DNA of 64,000 nucleotides from Microcystis panniformis FACHB-1757 (GCF_001264245.1 NZ_CP011339.1:496001-560000); one strand, 5' to 3'. Counted from the first letter of the stretch, positions 51,642-61,329 are shown. Made by a program: numbers and translations. The notes: a model not told the origin generated them from the sequence alone.

Positions 51642-53006
51642 ATGCTTTCTTTCTTACCCACTATTCTTTTAGCTCAGTCCGCCTCGGTCTTGCCCCAGAT
51701 AGAGAGGAAATTAATCACCCAATATCAGGAAGTGCGTCAGTTGCCCGGTCAACTAAATGACGTTCTAGTTTTTAATAGCAATAGTCCCGAAGTCGTAGAA
51801 AAAGAGGGAATTCTCCTCTCCACTTTCCCCGGCAAAGGAAAACGTTATCCCGTAGCCCATCTCAATCATCCCCTACAAGGACGTTTTGACGTTTTCACCC
51901 ACCACATCGCTCGTCAAACCGATCCCAATCGCGACTTACACCAGGGCCTGATCGTTACTAATCCCACCTCCAGAAACCTGGTTATCCGCATCCTGCAAGG
52001 AGTCAGTTACGTCACCTCCGCCGATGCCCCTTTTGTCGATTTGCCCTCTCTGGTGGAAGATCCCAACGGCCGGGTTTTTTCCGGTCCCGGTTCCCGTTTA
52101 GCCGGCGATATCATGCGTCGTCGCCATGATAGCCAATTTCCCACCCAGATCGTCATTCCCCCGGGCCAAAGTCGGATGCTCTTCGATCTGGTTATCCCCA
52201 GAAGTAGCGCCCGCTCGACTCTCCTGCGTCTCTACAGCGATGGACCGGTCTATATGGCTAATTTAGCCCTCTACGAAGTTCCCCAAAAAGTCAAAATCGA
52301 AGATCGGGAAATAGAAAGCTTTCGTCCCCCTACCCTAGAGGAATGGCGTACCCTATTAGTTAGAGGTGATTTGGCCGCTCCTCGTGATTTTCCCCCCACT
52401 CCCCCCGATCAATGGTTCCCCGGCAGAAGAAATTTTTATGGTCGCGTGGCCGGAATTTCTGTCGGTTCGGAATGGGCAACCCGGATTGTCGATCCCAAAG
52501 GGGGAATTAATCTCACCATTCCTCAACCTGGTCAAGCTTTTGCCTATCCTTTAAGTACGGTGACAGCAGCTACTTTCGGAACCAGACAAATCCAAAGCGC
52601 CCCCATGTTAGTGCGTTATCCCGATACGGCTTTCAAAGCTCACGGTAACTACGGTGTTCACTACTATCTGACTTTACCTCTATATAACAACACTAGCAAA
52701 ACCCAGGTGGTGGTTTTGAGTATTCAAACCCCAATTAAAGAAGATAATTATCTCGATCGCTTGCTATTTGTTGAACCCGTCCAGGGACCGGTATTTTTCC
52801 GGGGTGCAGTGCGCGTTACCTATCGTAACGAACTGGGACGCACTGAGGAACGTTTTTTCCATCTCGTTCAACGGGAAGGACAACAGGGAGAAGCTTTAGT
52901 GCAGGTGGAACTTCCCCCTGGCGCCCGACGCGACGTTAATCTCGATTTTCTCTATCCCCCCGATGCCACCCCTCCCCAAGTTTTGAGCGTTAAAACTTTG
53001 GAATAG
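51642..53006 (+). CDS. DUF3370 domain-containing secreted protein
   Basis: 454 residues, cyanobacterial family of unknown function. A short hydrophobic start (MLSFLPTILLAQSAS) may be a signal peptide. The rest is beta-rich: FDVFTHHIARQTDPNRDLHQGLIVTNPTSRNLVIRILQGVSYVTSADAPF, RSMLFDLVIPRS-like repeats, FYGRVAGISVGSEW, and GNYGVHYYLTLPLYNN. Length and motifs fit DUF3370. Probably periplasmic or at the cell surface. No strong ribosome site is visible before ATG 51642. Confidence 0.85.
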   Translation: MLSFLPTILLAQSASVLPQIERKLITQYQEVRQLPGQLNDVLVFNSNSPEVVEKEGILLSTFPGKGKRYPVAHLNHPLQGRFDVFTHHIARQTDPNRDLHQGLIVTNPTSRNLVIRILQGVSYVTSADAPFVDLPSLVEDPNGRVFSGPGSRLAGDIMRRRHDSQFPTQIVIPPGQSRMLFDLVIPRSSARSTLLRLYSDGPVYMANLALYEVPQKVKIEDREIESFRPPTLEEWRTLLVRGDLAAPRDFPPTPPDQWFPGRRNFYGRVAGISVGSEWATRIVDPKGGINLTIPQPGQAFAYPLSTVTAATFGTRQIQSAPMLVRYPDTAFKAHGNYGVHYYLTLPLYNNTSKTQVVVLSIQTPIKEDNYLDRLLFVEPVQGPVFFRGAVRVTYRNELGRTEERFFHLVQREGQQGEALVQVELPPGARRDVNLDFLYPPDATPPQVLSVKTLE

Positions 53007-53059
53007 ATAGTTTTTCTCGAAAAGTTAACGGCTGATTGTCGGTAAAAATAAGTAAGATA

Positions 53060-53195
53060 AGTAGGTGGGTATTAAAAACTTTCAGATGCCCCCCTTATTA
53101 AGGGGGATCCCCCGCCTTCGGCTTCCCCCCTTATCAAGGGGGGCTAGGGGGATCGAACCTAAAATCCATTTTAAATTTAATTATAACCAGCTACT
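53060..53195. mobile_element. 136-bp miniature element C with TA flanks
   Basis: Begins AGTAGGTGGGTATTAAAAA; the right end, read inward, is AGTAGCTGGTTATAATTAAA. TA lies on each side (53058-53059 and 53196-53197). The interior is a set of CCCCCCTTATTAAGGGGG-type hairpins. Its ends resemble those of the 118-bp MITE and element B, so one transposase probably mobilises all of them. Confidence 0.7.
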
Positions 53196-53230
53196 TACAC
53201 TGATATTAATCTCTCTCTGGGAATTAGCCG

Positions 53231-54115
53231 ATGAATATTAGCAAAACTTGCTTTATTTGCTGCTTATTATCTCAATTCTTGGGCGATGCAGCTGCGAGTT
53301 TAGCCGTGACTAAACTCGATTTTGATGCCGGTCAACCCCTCAGAAATCAAGTGGTTAGATCGGGGAAAATTAAGGTACAAGTTAGCTATCAACCTATCGA
53401 CCTAAACGAGAAAGTTGATGATAATTCTGATATTAATAATGTGTCTTATCAAATCTTTTATAACGGGCAAATTTATCAGCAAAATAGCGGTTATAGTGCC
53501 TTTGGATCTGGCTATGTTGAATTAAGAGATTTAGATAATAATGGCATCGATGAGATTATCGTCTCCACCTATAGCGGCGGCGCTCATTGCTGCACATCTT
53601 TGGTAATTTATACTTGGCAAAAAGATAAATTTATTAGAGAAGAAACGGGTTTTTTAGATGGTAGTGGTGGTTCTTTTGAAGATTTAGATGGAGATAATAA
53701 TTATGAATTTATCACCGTTGATAATGCTTTTTTGTATGCTTTTAGTTCCTACGCCGCCTCTTTTCCTCCCTCGAGAATTTATACTTTTCAACAGGGTAAA
53801 TTAGCAGATGTCACCAGAAAATATCCCCAAGAATTAAGAAAAACTTTAGCAGCAATGTTGAAAGCTTTTCAGTTAGCTAAAAAAGAAAAAGCCGAAGTTA
53901 ATGGCATTTTGGCCGGTTATGTGGCACAGAAAATTCTACTAGGAGAATACCAAGAAGCTTGGCAATTTCTTCTCGCTAATTACGATAAAAACTCCGATTG
54001 GGGTCTCGATATCCATGGCGAAAGTATAGCGATCGGAAAATATCCAGACTTTCCCACTGCCCTAAGAGCTTTTCTCCTGAAAAATGGCTACTTAACCCGA
54101 ACTGGGGTTAAGTAG
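53231..54115 (+). CDS. Secreted protein with FG-GAP/VCBS-like calcium loops
   Basis: 294 residues, not assigned to a named family. A signal peptide is likely (MNISKTCFICCLLSQFLGDAAASLA). Two Asp-rich loops, ELRDLDNNGIDEIIVSTYSGGAHCCTSLVIY and FEDLDGDNNYEFITVDNAFLYAF, resemble calcium-binding FG-GAP repeats of beta-propeller proteins. The Cys pair HCCTS is unusual. The last 100 residues are helical (RKTLAAMLKAFQLAKKEKAEVNGILAGYVAQKILLGEYQEAW). An extracytoplasmic role is inferred. Confidence 0.75.
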   Translation: MNISKTCFICCLLSQFLGDAAASLAVTKLDFDAGQPLRNQVVRSGKIKVQVSYQPIDLNEKVDDNSDINNVSYQIFYNGQIYQQNSGYSAFGSGYVELRDLDNNGIDEIIVSTYSGGAHCCTSLVIYTWQKDKFIREETGFLDGSGGSFEDLDGDNNYEFITVDNAFLYAFSSYAASFPPSRIYTFQQGKLADVTRKYPQELRKTLAAMLKAFQLAKKEKAEVNGILAGYVAQKILLGEYQEAWQFLLANYDKNSDWGLDIHGESIAIGKYPDFPTALRAFLLKNGYLTRTGVK

Positions 54116-54268
54116 AAGCGATAAAATTCCCTGTTCAAGGAGGATTTTTTCGGCTGATGGCAGTAAGCAATCAAACCAGAGAGGAGATTAAGGCAAAAAT
54201 TAACAGGGCTACGGTGGCGGGAATGTTCAACGGAACGAGCGAGCGGCTGTTAATAGCCTTGAACTCAA

Positions 54269-55840
54269 TCAACCACCACCACAACCACCACAACCGCCAC
54301 AACCGCCGCCACCGCCATCACTGCCGCCACCACCGCCATCACTGCCGCCACCGCCATCACTGCCGCCACTGCCGGCATCACTGCCGCCACTGCCGGCATC
54401 ACTGCCGCTACCACTGCCGCTACCACTGCCGCTACTAGCAGCGGCTATGGGAGTCAGCATTTGATACAGGTCTGCTAAAGCCATATCCGCCATCAGAACT
54501 GTTGCTCCAAACAACGCCACCGCAAGTACCAGTTCAGAATCGCTGCTATTGGCTGTTTTTAAATGTTGTAAGCGATTTGTTAAATCATTAAAAATGATCT
54601 CTCCATAACGGCTGCGCTGACGCTGTGGTTTGACAAAAAACCTTGCTCCCAAAACTAGAAGCCCAAATATACAGATGAGAAGTAAACCAACTGGCTTATC
54701 GCGAGAAATTCCCACCGCCATTTTGCACAAGCCTATTCCTAGAAGAATAACCACAATCAATGATGGATAAATTTGCGCTTTCAATGCTTGGGCATCGCTC
54801 AGAAACAAACCAAGCTGTTCTAGGCGGGAACGAATGCTATCTTTCATTCCTTGAGACTTCTGGAAAACCTGTTTAATTGCCCCATCAGTGGCCAAAATAT
54901 CTTGTGCAACCGCCTTTTCTACAGGATCGGCAATAGCATCGATCTTTCCTGTCACCACCAGTTTGCTTTGTGTTCTTCCAAATGGTGATTTTTCTTTTAA
55001 TACCTCCACATAGCCTTGTTTTACCAAACTGGTGATTGCGGCCATAATCAGGCGATGATTGCCCCCCGCCAAGAAAGCTATCTCGTAAGTATTTAAATCA
55101 GGTTGCTGCTTTGTATTAGTGCTAACTAGGCACAGGGAAAAACGTAGCCAGGCTGCCAAAGCGATTCCCATCACTCCTAGGGAAATATAGAAGGTTAAAA
55201 ATTCCGGACCTGTAAAATTCATTGGGTTAGGAATTTGGGAGATTATCTGACAGCCAGTTATCATCAGTGAAAGGAAGGCTAAAAAGGTAAAGATGCCTAT
55301 TTTTCGCAGTTGTGGTTTGACGGAGACTGTGAAATTAGGTTTTGACAAAACCCAGCTTTGTTGAGTATTGATCCGGATAAAATGCAAATCTCGCCCGAAT
55401 CGGTCTTTGGGTTTAGGCCAAATATCTATTGGGGGAATATGTCCAAAAAACTGTTCGTAACTTTCTAGCGTCTTGCTATACCAACTGCCAAATTTTAATT
55501 GCTCGGATGAACCCCCACGAGTCGGCTCGTGATGTAATGTGGTTTGCAAAATTTTGGGACAGAACTCTTGCCAGTACAATCGCGTATAGGTCAGATGTAA
55601 ATGCCAAACTTGATCGATTTGGTCGGATGGCGTGACTGGATGTCCTGCTGCAACGGCTAGAAATATAAACTTTTTGTATTCCTCGATCACTCTCTGAGTA
55701 TAGCCTAAGGACCAGCCGTTATCTCTTGCTAATCGTTGGCTGAAAGATAATTGACTATCTGGCCGATCCAAGGCAAATGCCTGAATTCTTTTATATAGTT
55801 CTATCTGTTGAAAGTTCATCGTCCCTAATGGGCTATCCAT
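54269..55840 (-). CDS. TIGR04222-type membrane protein with Gly/Ser/Cys-rich tail
   Basis: 523 residues; start at ATG 55840 is supported by GGGAGG eight bases upstream. Residues 1-150 resemble the glycine-rich-domain-protein head (DQIDQVWHLHLTYTRLYWQEFC, with HxH). Next come membrane helices at about 182-200 (FTFLAFLSLMITGCQI) and 215-235. The TIGR04222-like stretch is EIAFLAGGNHRLIMAAITSLVKQGYVEVL. Two more helices follow (LIVVILLGIGLCK, LLLICIFGLLVLGARF). The tail is low complexity: GSGSGSGSDAGSGGSD repeats, then GGCGGCGGCGGG. Known members are membrane proteins with similar tails of unknown role. Confidence 0.82.
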   Translation of the reverse strand: MDSPLGTMNFQQIELYKRIQAFALDRPDSQLSFSQRLARDNGWSLGYTQRVIEEYKKFIFLAVAAGHPVTPSDQIDQVWHLHLTYTRLYWQEFCPKILQTTLHHEPTRGGSSEQLKFGSWYSKTLESYEQFFGHIPPIDIWPKPKDRFGRDLHFIRINTQQSWVLSKPNFTVSVKPQLRKIGIFTFLAFLSLMITGCQIISQIPNPMNFTGPEFLTFYISLGVMGIALAAWLRFSLCLVSTNTKQQPDLNTYEIAFLAGGNHRLIMAAITSLVKQGYVEVLKEKSPFGRTQSKLVVTGKIDAIADPVEKAVAQDILATDGAIKQVFQKSQGMKDSIRSRLEQLGLFLSDAQALKAQIYPSLIVVILLGIGLCKMAVGISRDKPVGLLLICIFGLLVLGARFFVKPQRQRSRYGEIIFNDLTNRLQHLKTANSSDSELVLAVALFGATVLMADMALADLYQMLTPIAAASSGSGSGSGSGSDAGSGGSDAGSGGSDGGGGSDGGGGGSDGGGGGCGGCGGCGGG

Positions 55841-56012
55841 AAACCGGGCCTCCCGAAAAAAACTGTTTCTAGTCGTTTATTTAGGCCGAAGAGGCTTAAC
55901 TATGCGTGCAGTTTAAATTTCTTTACAAAAAGCTGGATGCTAACTATCCCTCTTTCATCCCAAAGATAGAGCAAATATTCTCAACAATCAAAATCATTCA
56001 TCTGGGCAATAA

Positions 56013-56145
56013 GGGACTTGCGTGGGAATAATATCCCAATCGATCGGAGGGCGCAAGCTTTGCGCCCCTACAGTAACGGATTTTGTCCACAATGTAGGGG
56101 CGCACTGCGTTCGCCCAAAAGGTACATTATCAAAGCGCAAGTCCC
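56013..56145. mobile_element. 133-bp miniature element with GGGACTTGCG ends
   Basis: Terminal inverted repeats GGGACTTGCG (56013-56022) and CGCAAGTCCC (56136-56145) extend imperfectly inward (GAATAAT against GATAATG). TAA stands on both sides (56010-56012 and 56146-56148), consistent with a 3-bp target duplication. Inside is GGGCGCAAGC-TTTGCGCCCCTAC and a second GTAGGGGCGCACTGCG copy, common dispersed hairpins. The remaining gap (55841-56426) holds no credible gene. Confidence 0.65.
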
Positions 56146-56426
56146 TAAGTCTCGGAAACCCAAAAGAAAGTTGAGGAAACTGACAGAACCGGTTAGGTGA
56201 AGATAAAATACCAGTGGTTGCTTTAATATCACCTAAATAGTCGGTTTTTTGTGTCTTTCCCCCGACTATTGGCTGCTACCACTGGTTTGCTGTTGTTTGT
56301 TGTTGTAATCCGAGGAAATATAGTTCTTGCGTTCCCAAGCGCCTGAACTGCATTTGTCTCTCTAGTAACAATTGTAACAGACAATACCCTTTTTGTGTAA
56401 AAAAAAGTAAACAATTTGGTAAAAAA

Positions 56427-58157
56427 TTATTTTTTGCGGTAATCTTCAACCCTCTGAGGACAGCCCCAGATTACCGTTTCCTGTTTGTAAACCACCATAC
56501 CGGGCTTGGCGCCCTTGGGTTTATAGACGTATTTGGGACGGGTATAGACGACGGGAACCTGTTCACTATGGCGAGCGCGGCTATAATAAGCGGCGTAATC
56601 GGCGGCAAATTGCAGATCGGCGGCTTCTGGAACTGTACCGGGGGTTAAACGGAGTAAAACGTGACTACCGGCGATTTCTTGACTATGAAACCAGATATCG
56701 TAATCGCTGGCGCTACGAAAAGTTAGCCGATCATTTTGACGGTTATTTCTGCCAATCCATAATTCGACTCCAGAGGGAGTAGTAAAGCGCATGGGTTCGG
56801 ATTCTTTATTATTCGTCCGATTACGCTGGTAATTGCTTTCTAAATACTTCTGTTGTATTAATTCTTCTTGTATCTCGTCTAATGCCTCTAAATCTTCGCT
56901 GCCGCTATAATTTTCTAGTTGACTTAAACTCGATCGCACTTGTTCGAGATAATTAATTTCACTAACCACTTCCTCTAATAAAGGTTCCACCGCTAACCGC
57001 GCTCTTTTTAATTTCTGATGTTGTTTATAAAAATATTGGGCATTCTGTACGGGATTTCTTTCGGGATCAAGAGGAATAATTACAGGGGTTCCTGTCTCGA
57101 AATCTGCCAAAGTAATGCTAGTCATTCCCTGCGGTATTTGCTGCAGATTGGCCATTAATAAATCCCCTTGCTCTTTATAGCGATCAGCATGAGCAGATTC
57201 TGCTAGTCTTGTTTGAAATCCCGCCGCTTTAGTTTGCAGTTTAGTCAGTAAAGAGGTAATTTTTTGGTTTAATTTTTGCTGTAGTTGTCGAAAGCTTTCT
57301 TGATTAATTTGCTCGCTATAATAACGGTTTAATAATTCTTGGACATCTTTAGCCGCTGCCAGCATCTCCCCACCGATAACTGTATAACCTTCTCTCGTCC
57401 ATCCCGGTTGAAAGGTTTTATTTTCAAGGATTTTTAACCATTCTTGCCAAGCTGAAAAGAGCTTTTCCCAATCAGTATTATCTAACTGATCCGTGTTTAA
57501 TTTCGGGTTAATTTTGGCTTTTTGTAACAGCGATCGAGCGATGACGGGACTAACCCCACGATAGGTACTAACTAACTGTTTTTCGATAGTTTTAGGGATT
57601 AAACTAACCCTAGCTTGCCAACTGCTTAAGGATTCTTCTAAACTGGGGTCTGTTGCCAATAAAACGGGGGGTAGTTGATAGATTTGTCCCGTTTGTACGG
57701 TGCGAACACTAGACTGAGTGGCATTGACTTGATGGGCAACGGTGACGATTTGATTGTCAGCCGCAGTTAAAATCACATTGCTATATTTGCCCATAATTTC
57801 TATATACAAATGCCACAGCGCCGGATCATCGGGACGTTGGGCAAATTGCAGATCGATGACTCTTTCCCACGGGGCAACAAATGCTAATTTCGTCAGCGCA
57901 AAACCATTGAGTTGATGACGCAATTGATCGCTGAAAGTGAAGGTATCGGGGACTTTTGGCGGTGGATCACCAATATGCAGCCGCGCCCCTTGGGGATGCC
58001 AAGAAATAATTAACCATCCTTTGCGATCGAAGGTTCGTAAATGGAGGGCGATCGTTTGGCGATCAATTTGATACACTTGTTCTAGTCTGGCCGGCAGCCA
58101 AGCGGCGGCAATTTCGGCACAAGTGGCACTGAGGGTGGTAAAGTCTAGGGATTGCAT
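56427..58157 (-). CDS. NFACT family protein (RqcH/FbpA-like)
   Basis: 576 residues. NFACT-N domain: LDFTTLSATCAEIAAAWLPARLEQVYQIDRQTIALHLRTF, then GDPPPKVPDTFTFSDQLRHQLNGFAL and IYIEIMGKYSN-type (LYIEIMGKYSNVILTAADNQIV). A long coiled coil follows (about 275-440). The carboxyl NFACT-R RNA-binding domain holds WIGRNNRQNDRLTFRSASDYDIWFHSQEIAGSHVLLRL. Homologues (bacterial RqcH, eukaryotic NEMF/Rqc2) bind stalled 50S-tRNA complexes and add alanine tails. That role is inferred here by family. Confidence 0.92.
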   Translation of the reverse strand: MQSLDFTTLSATCAEIAAAWLPARLEQVYQIDRQTIALHLRTFDRKGWLIISWHPQGARLHIGDPPPKVPDTFTFSDQLRHQLNGFALTKLAFVAPWERVIDLQFAQRPDDPALWHLYIEIMGKYSNVILTAADNQIVTVAHQVNATQSSVRTVQTGQIYQLPPVLLATDPSLEESLSSWQARVSLIPKTIEKQLVSTYRGVSPVIARSLLQKAKINPKLNTDQLDNTDWEKLFSAWQEWLKILENKTFQPGWTREGYTVIGGEMLAAAKDVQELLNRYYSEQINQESFRQLQQKLNQKITSLLTKLQTKAAGFQTRLAESAHADRYKEQGDLLMANLQQIPQGMTSITLADFETGTPVIIPLDPERNPVQNAQYFYKQHQKLKRARLAVEPLLEEVVSEINYLEQVRSSLSQLENYSGSEDLEALDEIQEELIQQKYLESNYQRNRTNNKESEPMRFTTPSGVELWIGRNNRQNDRLTFRSASDYDIWFHSQEIAGSHVLLRLTPGTVPEAADLQFAADYAAYYSRARHSEQVPVVYTRPKYVYKPKGAKPGMVVYKQETVIWGCPQRVEDYRKK

Positions 58158-58161
58158 TTTC

Positions 58162-58199
58162 AGTTATCAGTTATCAGTTATCAGTTATCAGTTATCAGA
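58162..58199. repeat. Heptamer STRR, TTATCAG x5
   Basis: Five head-to-tail TTATCAG units just upstream of the NFACT start; ACTGATTACTGATTACTG follows at 58248-58265. STRR heptamers of this kind are typical of filamentous and colonial cyanobacteria. Confidence 0.9.
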
Positions 58200-58300
58200 T
58201 TTGAGTTTTAAGTGGACAGTGTTATCTAGCAGTTGCCGTTTTCTCTTCACTGATTACTGATTACTGTTCACTGAAAAGCCACCTAACCTCGATCACCTTT

Positions 58301-59407
58301 TTACTTTTTACTTTTATAAAAGGGTTTTTTAACGACGGTAGCGGGGTAGGTGCTGCCGCGAATTTCCACTTCGATCGCCTGTCCGATCGAGGCGAAAGGT
58401 GTGGGAAGATAGGCTAAAGCGATCGCTGTGTTTAAAGTTGGTGATAAAGTGCCACTGGTGACTTTACCCACCATTTCCCCAGCGAATATTACCGGATAAT
58501 CGTGACGGGCGATATGTTTGCCGGACATCTGCAATCCCACCAAGAGCCGATTGACACCATTAAGTTTTTGGTCTTCCAGGACATCACGACCGATAAAATC
58601 GCCTTTTTCTGGCAGATGAACCAACCAATTTAAGCCAGCCTCTAGGGGACTCGTGCTATCGTCGATATCCTGTCCATAAAGGGCTAAAGCTGCCTCTAAA
58701 CGCAGGGTATCCCGGGCCCCCAAACCGCAGGGAGTCACCCCTAAATTTAAGAATTCCGTCCAAAGTTGCTGCCCGATTTCAGGGGTGGCCATAATTTCAA
58801 ACCCATCTTCTCCCGTGTAACCGGTCCTAGCGATAAAAACTTTTTCCCCGAAAAGCTGGCTTTCCCAGTGATTAAATAGGCCAAAATCGCTTAATTTTTC
58901 CCTGATCAAGGGCTGTAAAATTGTGGATGCTTTGGGTCCTTGCAGGGCAATTAAGACCCTTTCTCGCGATAAATCTTCTAATTTGACCCCCGATCCCTCT
59001 AAATTGCCTAAAATCCATTCTCGATCTTTATCGGTAGTTGAGGCATTAACAATTAACAGGCCCTGGCTTTCGCTTTGGTAGTAAAAGATAATATCATCGA
59101 TTATGCCACCGTCCGGGTTAAGTAAAACGCTATACTGTGCCTTTCCTGCCCTTAAACGGGCTAAATTAGAAGGAACTAGGGTTTGGAGAGATTGAACCAG
59201 ATTATCTCCAGTTAAGATAAATTTGCCCATGTGGGAAATGTCAAACATCCCGACACCGTTGCGGACAGCATTATGTTCGATTTTTAAGCCGCTAAACTGT
59301 ATCGGCATCTCCCAACCCGCAAAAGGGGTAAATTTGCTGGTTTGTTGGGCAATTAAATTGTATAAGGGGGTACGAATAGCGGGGGAAGTTGCTTCTTGGT
59401 TGGCCAC
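58301..59407 (-). CDS. gcvT: Glycine cleavage system T protein (aminomethyltransferase)
   Basis: Transfers the aminomethyl carbon from the H protein to tetrahydrofolate, releasing ammonia. 368 residues. TPLYNLIAQQTSKFTPFAGWEMPIQFSGLKIEHNAVRNGVGMFDISHMGKF opens the folate-binding domain. The catalytic Asp lies in ARTGYTGEDGFEI or the preceding conserved block; GARDTLRLEAALALYGQDID and the carboxyl barrel VGKVTSGTLSPTL are typical. The start is GTG 59407. Upstream lies a long STRR array. Confidence 0.97.
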   Translation of the reverse strand: MANQEATSPAIRTPLYNLIAQQTSKFTPFAGWEMPIQFSGLKIEHNAVRNGVGMFDISHMGKFILTGDNLVQSLQTLVPSNLARLRAGKAQYSVLLNPDGGIIDDIIFYYQSESQGLLIVNASTTDKDREWILGNLEGSGVKLEDLSRERVLIALQGPKASTILQPLIREKLSDFGLFNHWESQLFGEKVFIARTGYTGEDGFEIMATPEIGQQLWTEFLNLGVTPCGLGARDTLRLEAALALYGQDIDDSTSPLEAGLNWLVHLPEKGDFIGRDVLEDQKLNGVNRLLVGLQMSGKHIARHDYPVIFAGEMVGKVTSGTLSPTLNTAIALAYLPTPFASIGQAIEVEIRGSTYPATVVKKPFYKSKK

Positions 59408-59448
59408 GGTGTTCTCGATCGAATGGTTTTCTGCCTAGAGTAGCATAG

Positions 59449-59640
59449 CAGTTATCAGTGACCAGTTATCAGTTATCAGTGACCAGTTATCAGTGACCAG
59501 TTATCAGTTATCAGTTATCAGTGACCAGTTATCAGTTATCAGTGACCAGTTATCAGTTATTAGTGACCAGTGACCAGTAAACAGTGATCGATCACTATCC
59601 ACTATCCACTGATTACTGATTACTGATTACTGATTACTGA
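59449..59640. repeat. Long STRR array between gcvT and the protease gene
   Basis: Mixed heptamers TTATCAG and TGACCAG (59449-59580), then CACTATC pairs, then TTACTGA x5 (about 59610-59640). The last part runs into the coding frame of the protease gene and supplies its final residues and stop. Confidence 0.9.
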
Positions 59641-61329
59641 AAAAGTTCCCCACTCTCTTAACCTTTCTCGCACTCTGTCAATGGGAATTGCGAAACCGCA
59701 GCCCAATCTAACGGCATTTTCTAGGGGTTTAGGAGTGGAGGTATTATCACAAAATAAACTCGCTTGGGAAATCACTCCCACCACTTGATTTTTATCGTTT
59801 AAAACTGGACTTCCCGACTGTCCAGAAACGACAAACATGGATAAACTTAAGGATTTTTCGTTATTATCATTAACAGTGCCTTTGCTGACAGTCCAATCTT
59901 TTTGATTAAAAGGATTACCGATCGAGATTACTGGTTGATTAGCGGCAATTGGTAGGGGTGCTAAAGCTAAAGGTTTTAAATCTGGGGGGGGATTTTTTAC
60001 CTCTAATACTGCTAAATCGAGCCAGTCGTTAGGGGGGGTAGTGTGGAGAATTTTAGCTTTTGAACGCTTGCGAATTTGTCCCTGGGGTGGTTGGCTATAA
60101 TACTCCACAAAAATGCGGGACTTTGCATCGATTTCTTGACGGGAATTCGTGACCACATGGCGGTTAGTCACGATCCAAGCTGTGTCTTGATCTCGTTTTA
60201 ATAACCAACCAGTGCCGATGCCATTTTTATTTTTACCGCGAATGACAATTTTAACAATTGAGCGTTTTAAATTCACCAGAGGATCACTCTTAACACTGGG
60301 AATTATCTCTGGCATTTTTAATAATTCGGGATGGTCGTGAATCAATCGCCCCCGTTGGATTTCCTCTAAAATAAATCTAACTTCTGATAAATTGGGATCA
60401 ATTTCTACGGCCTGCCGACACCAATTTAGACCCTCATCGATCTGACCGTTGTTGATATAGATATAACAGAGATTTTCGTAAATATTAGCATTCTTGGGAC
60501 TAATTTGGCGCGCCTGTTGAAAAACTGCCATGGCTTCCCCTAGTTTTCCCTGTTCCGCTAAAGCTTTACCTAAATAATTATAAATATCCCCATCTTTAGG
60601 AGCGTAAATTAAAGCCTGTCGATATATTTGCTCTGCTTCCTCCCATTTTACCTGTTTTGCTAGGGTTTCTCCTAATTTTTTGTAGGTTTCACCCTGATCA
60701 GGTATCAATTCTAGAGCTTGCTGATAGGCATAACTGGCCTCTGGCCAGAGTTGCTGTTCACTGTAGGCCTTTCCCAGATAAAAATAGGCTTTTCCCTGAG
60801 TAGGATCGAGAAAAACCGCTGCTTGCAGAGCTTTCGCCGCCTCATCCCAACGTTGTGAACTATAGAGGGCTTTTCCTAGCTGAAATTGCCCTTTAAAAGT
60901 TGGTTTAATGATAATTGCTTTTTGGTAAGCATCGATCGCCTCTGACCATTTTTCCTCCTGCGCGAAGATATCCCCCAAAGCCACTAAATAATTACTTTGG
61001 GAGGGTTCCATCGGTGGTTTATTATTAACGATAAAGCCACGATTATATGCTTTTAAGGCTTCAGAATAGCGTTTTTGACTTTGCAAGACCTGAGCGATTT
61101 TTATATGGGCTTGGACTGAATTTTCGTGAAAAGATAAAACTGTTCGGTAAGCAGACAGAGCCGATTCCTTCTCCCCCGCGGCCAAAAGTCGATCACCTTG
61201 CCAGAGATAGGCCAAGGCAATAAGATAAAAAATAGCAAAGGGAGCGGCGACGGTGAAGGCAATAATTAAAAATATTTGCAGGGGTTTGCTAGAATAGCGG
61301 CGACCAATTTTAATATCTTTTCTTTTCAT
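59620..61329 (-). CDS. TPR-repeat trypsin-like serine protease
   Basis: 569 residues. One membrane helix near the start (LQIFLIIAFTVAAPFAIFYLIALAYLW) anchors it. About eight tetratricopeptide repeats follow (residues 45-320), such as GKAYFYLGKAYSEQQLWPEASYAYQQALEL. The protease domain (about 345-560) has the triad His in WIVTNRHVV, Asp in DWLDLAVLEV and Ser in VVSGQSGSPVLN. It would act outside the cytoplasm or in the periplasm, with TPRs giving protein contacts. The final seven residues FSVISNQ and the stop are coded by TTACTGA repeats, so the native end has been overwritten. Confidence 0.9.
   Translation of the reverse strand: MKRKDIKIGRRYSSKPLQIFLIIAFTVAAPFAIFYLIALAYLWQGDRLLAAGEKESALSAYRTVLSFHENSVQAHIKIAQVLQSQKRYSEALKAYNRGFIVNNKPPMEPSQSNYLVALGDIFAQEEKWSEAIDAYQKAIIIKPTFKGQFQLGKALYSSQRWDEAAKALQAAVFLDPTQGKAYFYLGKAYSEQQLWPEASYAYQQALELIPDQGETYKKLGETLAKQVKWEEAEQIYRQALIYAPKDGDIYNYLGKALAEQGKLGEAMAVFQQARQISPKNANIYENLCYIYINNGQIDEGLNWCRQAVEIDPNLSEVRFILEEIQRGRLIHDHPELLKMPEIIPSVKSDPLVNLKRSIVKIVIRGKNKNGIGTGWLLKRDQDTAWIVTNRHVVTNSRQEIDAKSRIFVEYYSQPPQGQIRKRSKAKILHTTPPNDWLDLAVLEVKNPPPDLKPLALAPLPIAANQPVISIGNPFNQKDWTVSKGTVNDNNEKSLSLSMFVVSGQSGSPVLNDKNQVVGVISQASLFCDNTSTPKPLENAVRLGCGFAIPIDRVRERLREWGTFSVISNQ

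Noticed and set aside
54157..54438. Plus-strand frame with His/Arg-rich tail (HHNHHNRHNRRHRHH)
   Set aside because: The His-rich part is the antisense of the Gly/Cys codons of the gene at 54269-55840; only the first 38 codons are independent and match nothing.
56018..56414. Open frames of 60 and 61 codons near the NFACT gene
   Set aside because: The first runs through the 133-bp miniature element; the second is in AT-rich non-coding sequence with no ribosome site.
59449..59640. CRISPR or origin iterons in the heptamer array
   Set aside because: Seven-base STRR units without spacers, no dnaA/rep genes or AT-rich unwinding region; such heptamers are dispersed in this window and in many cyanobacteria.
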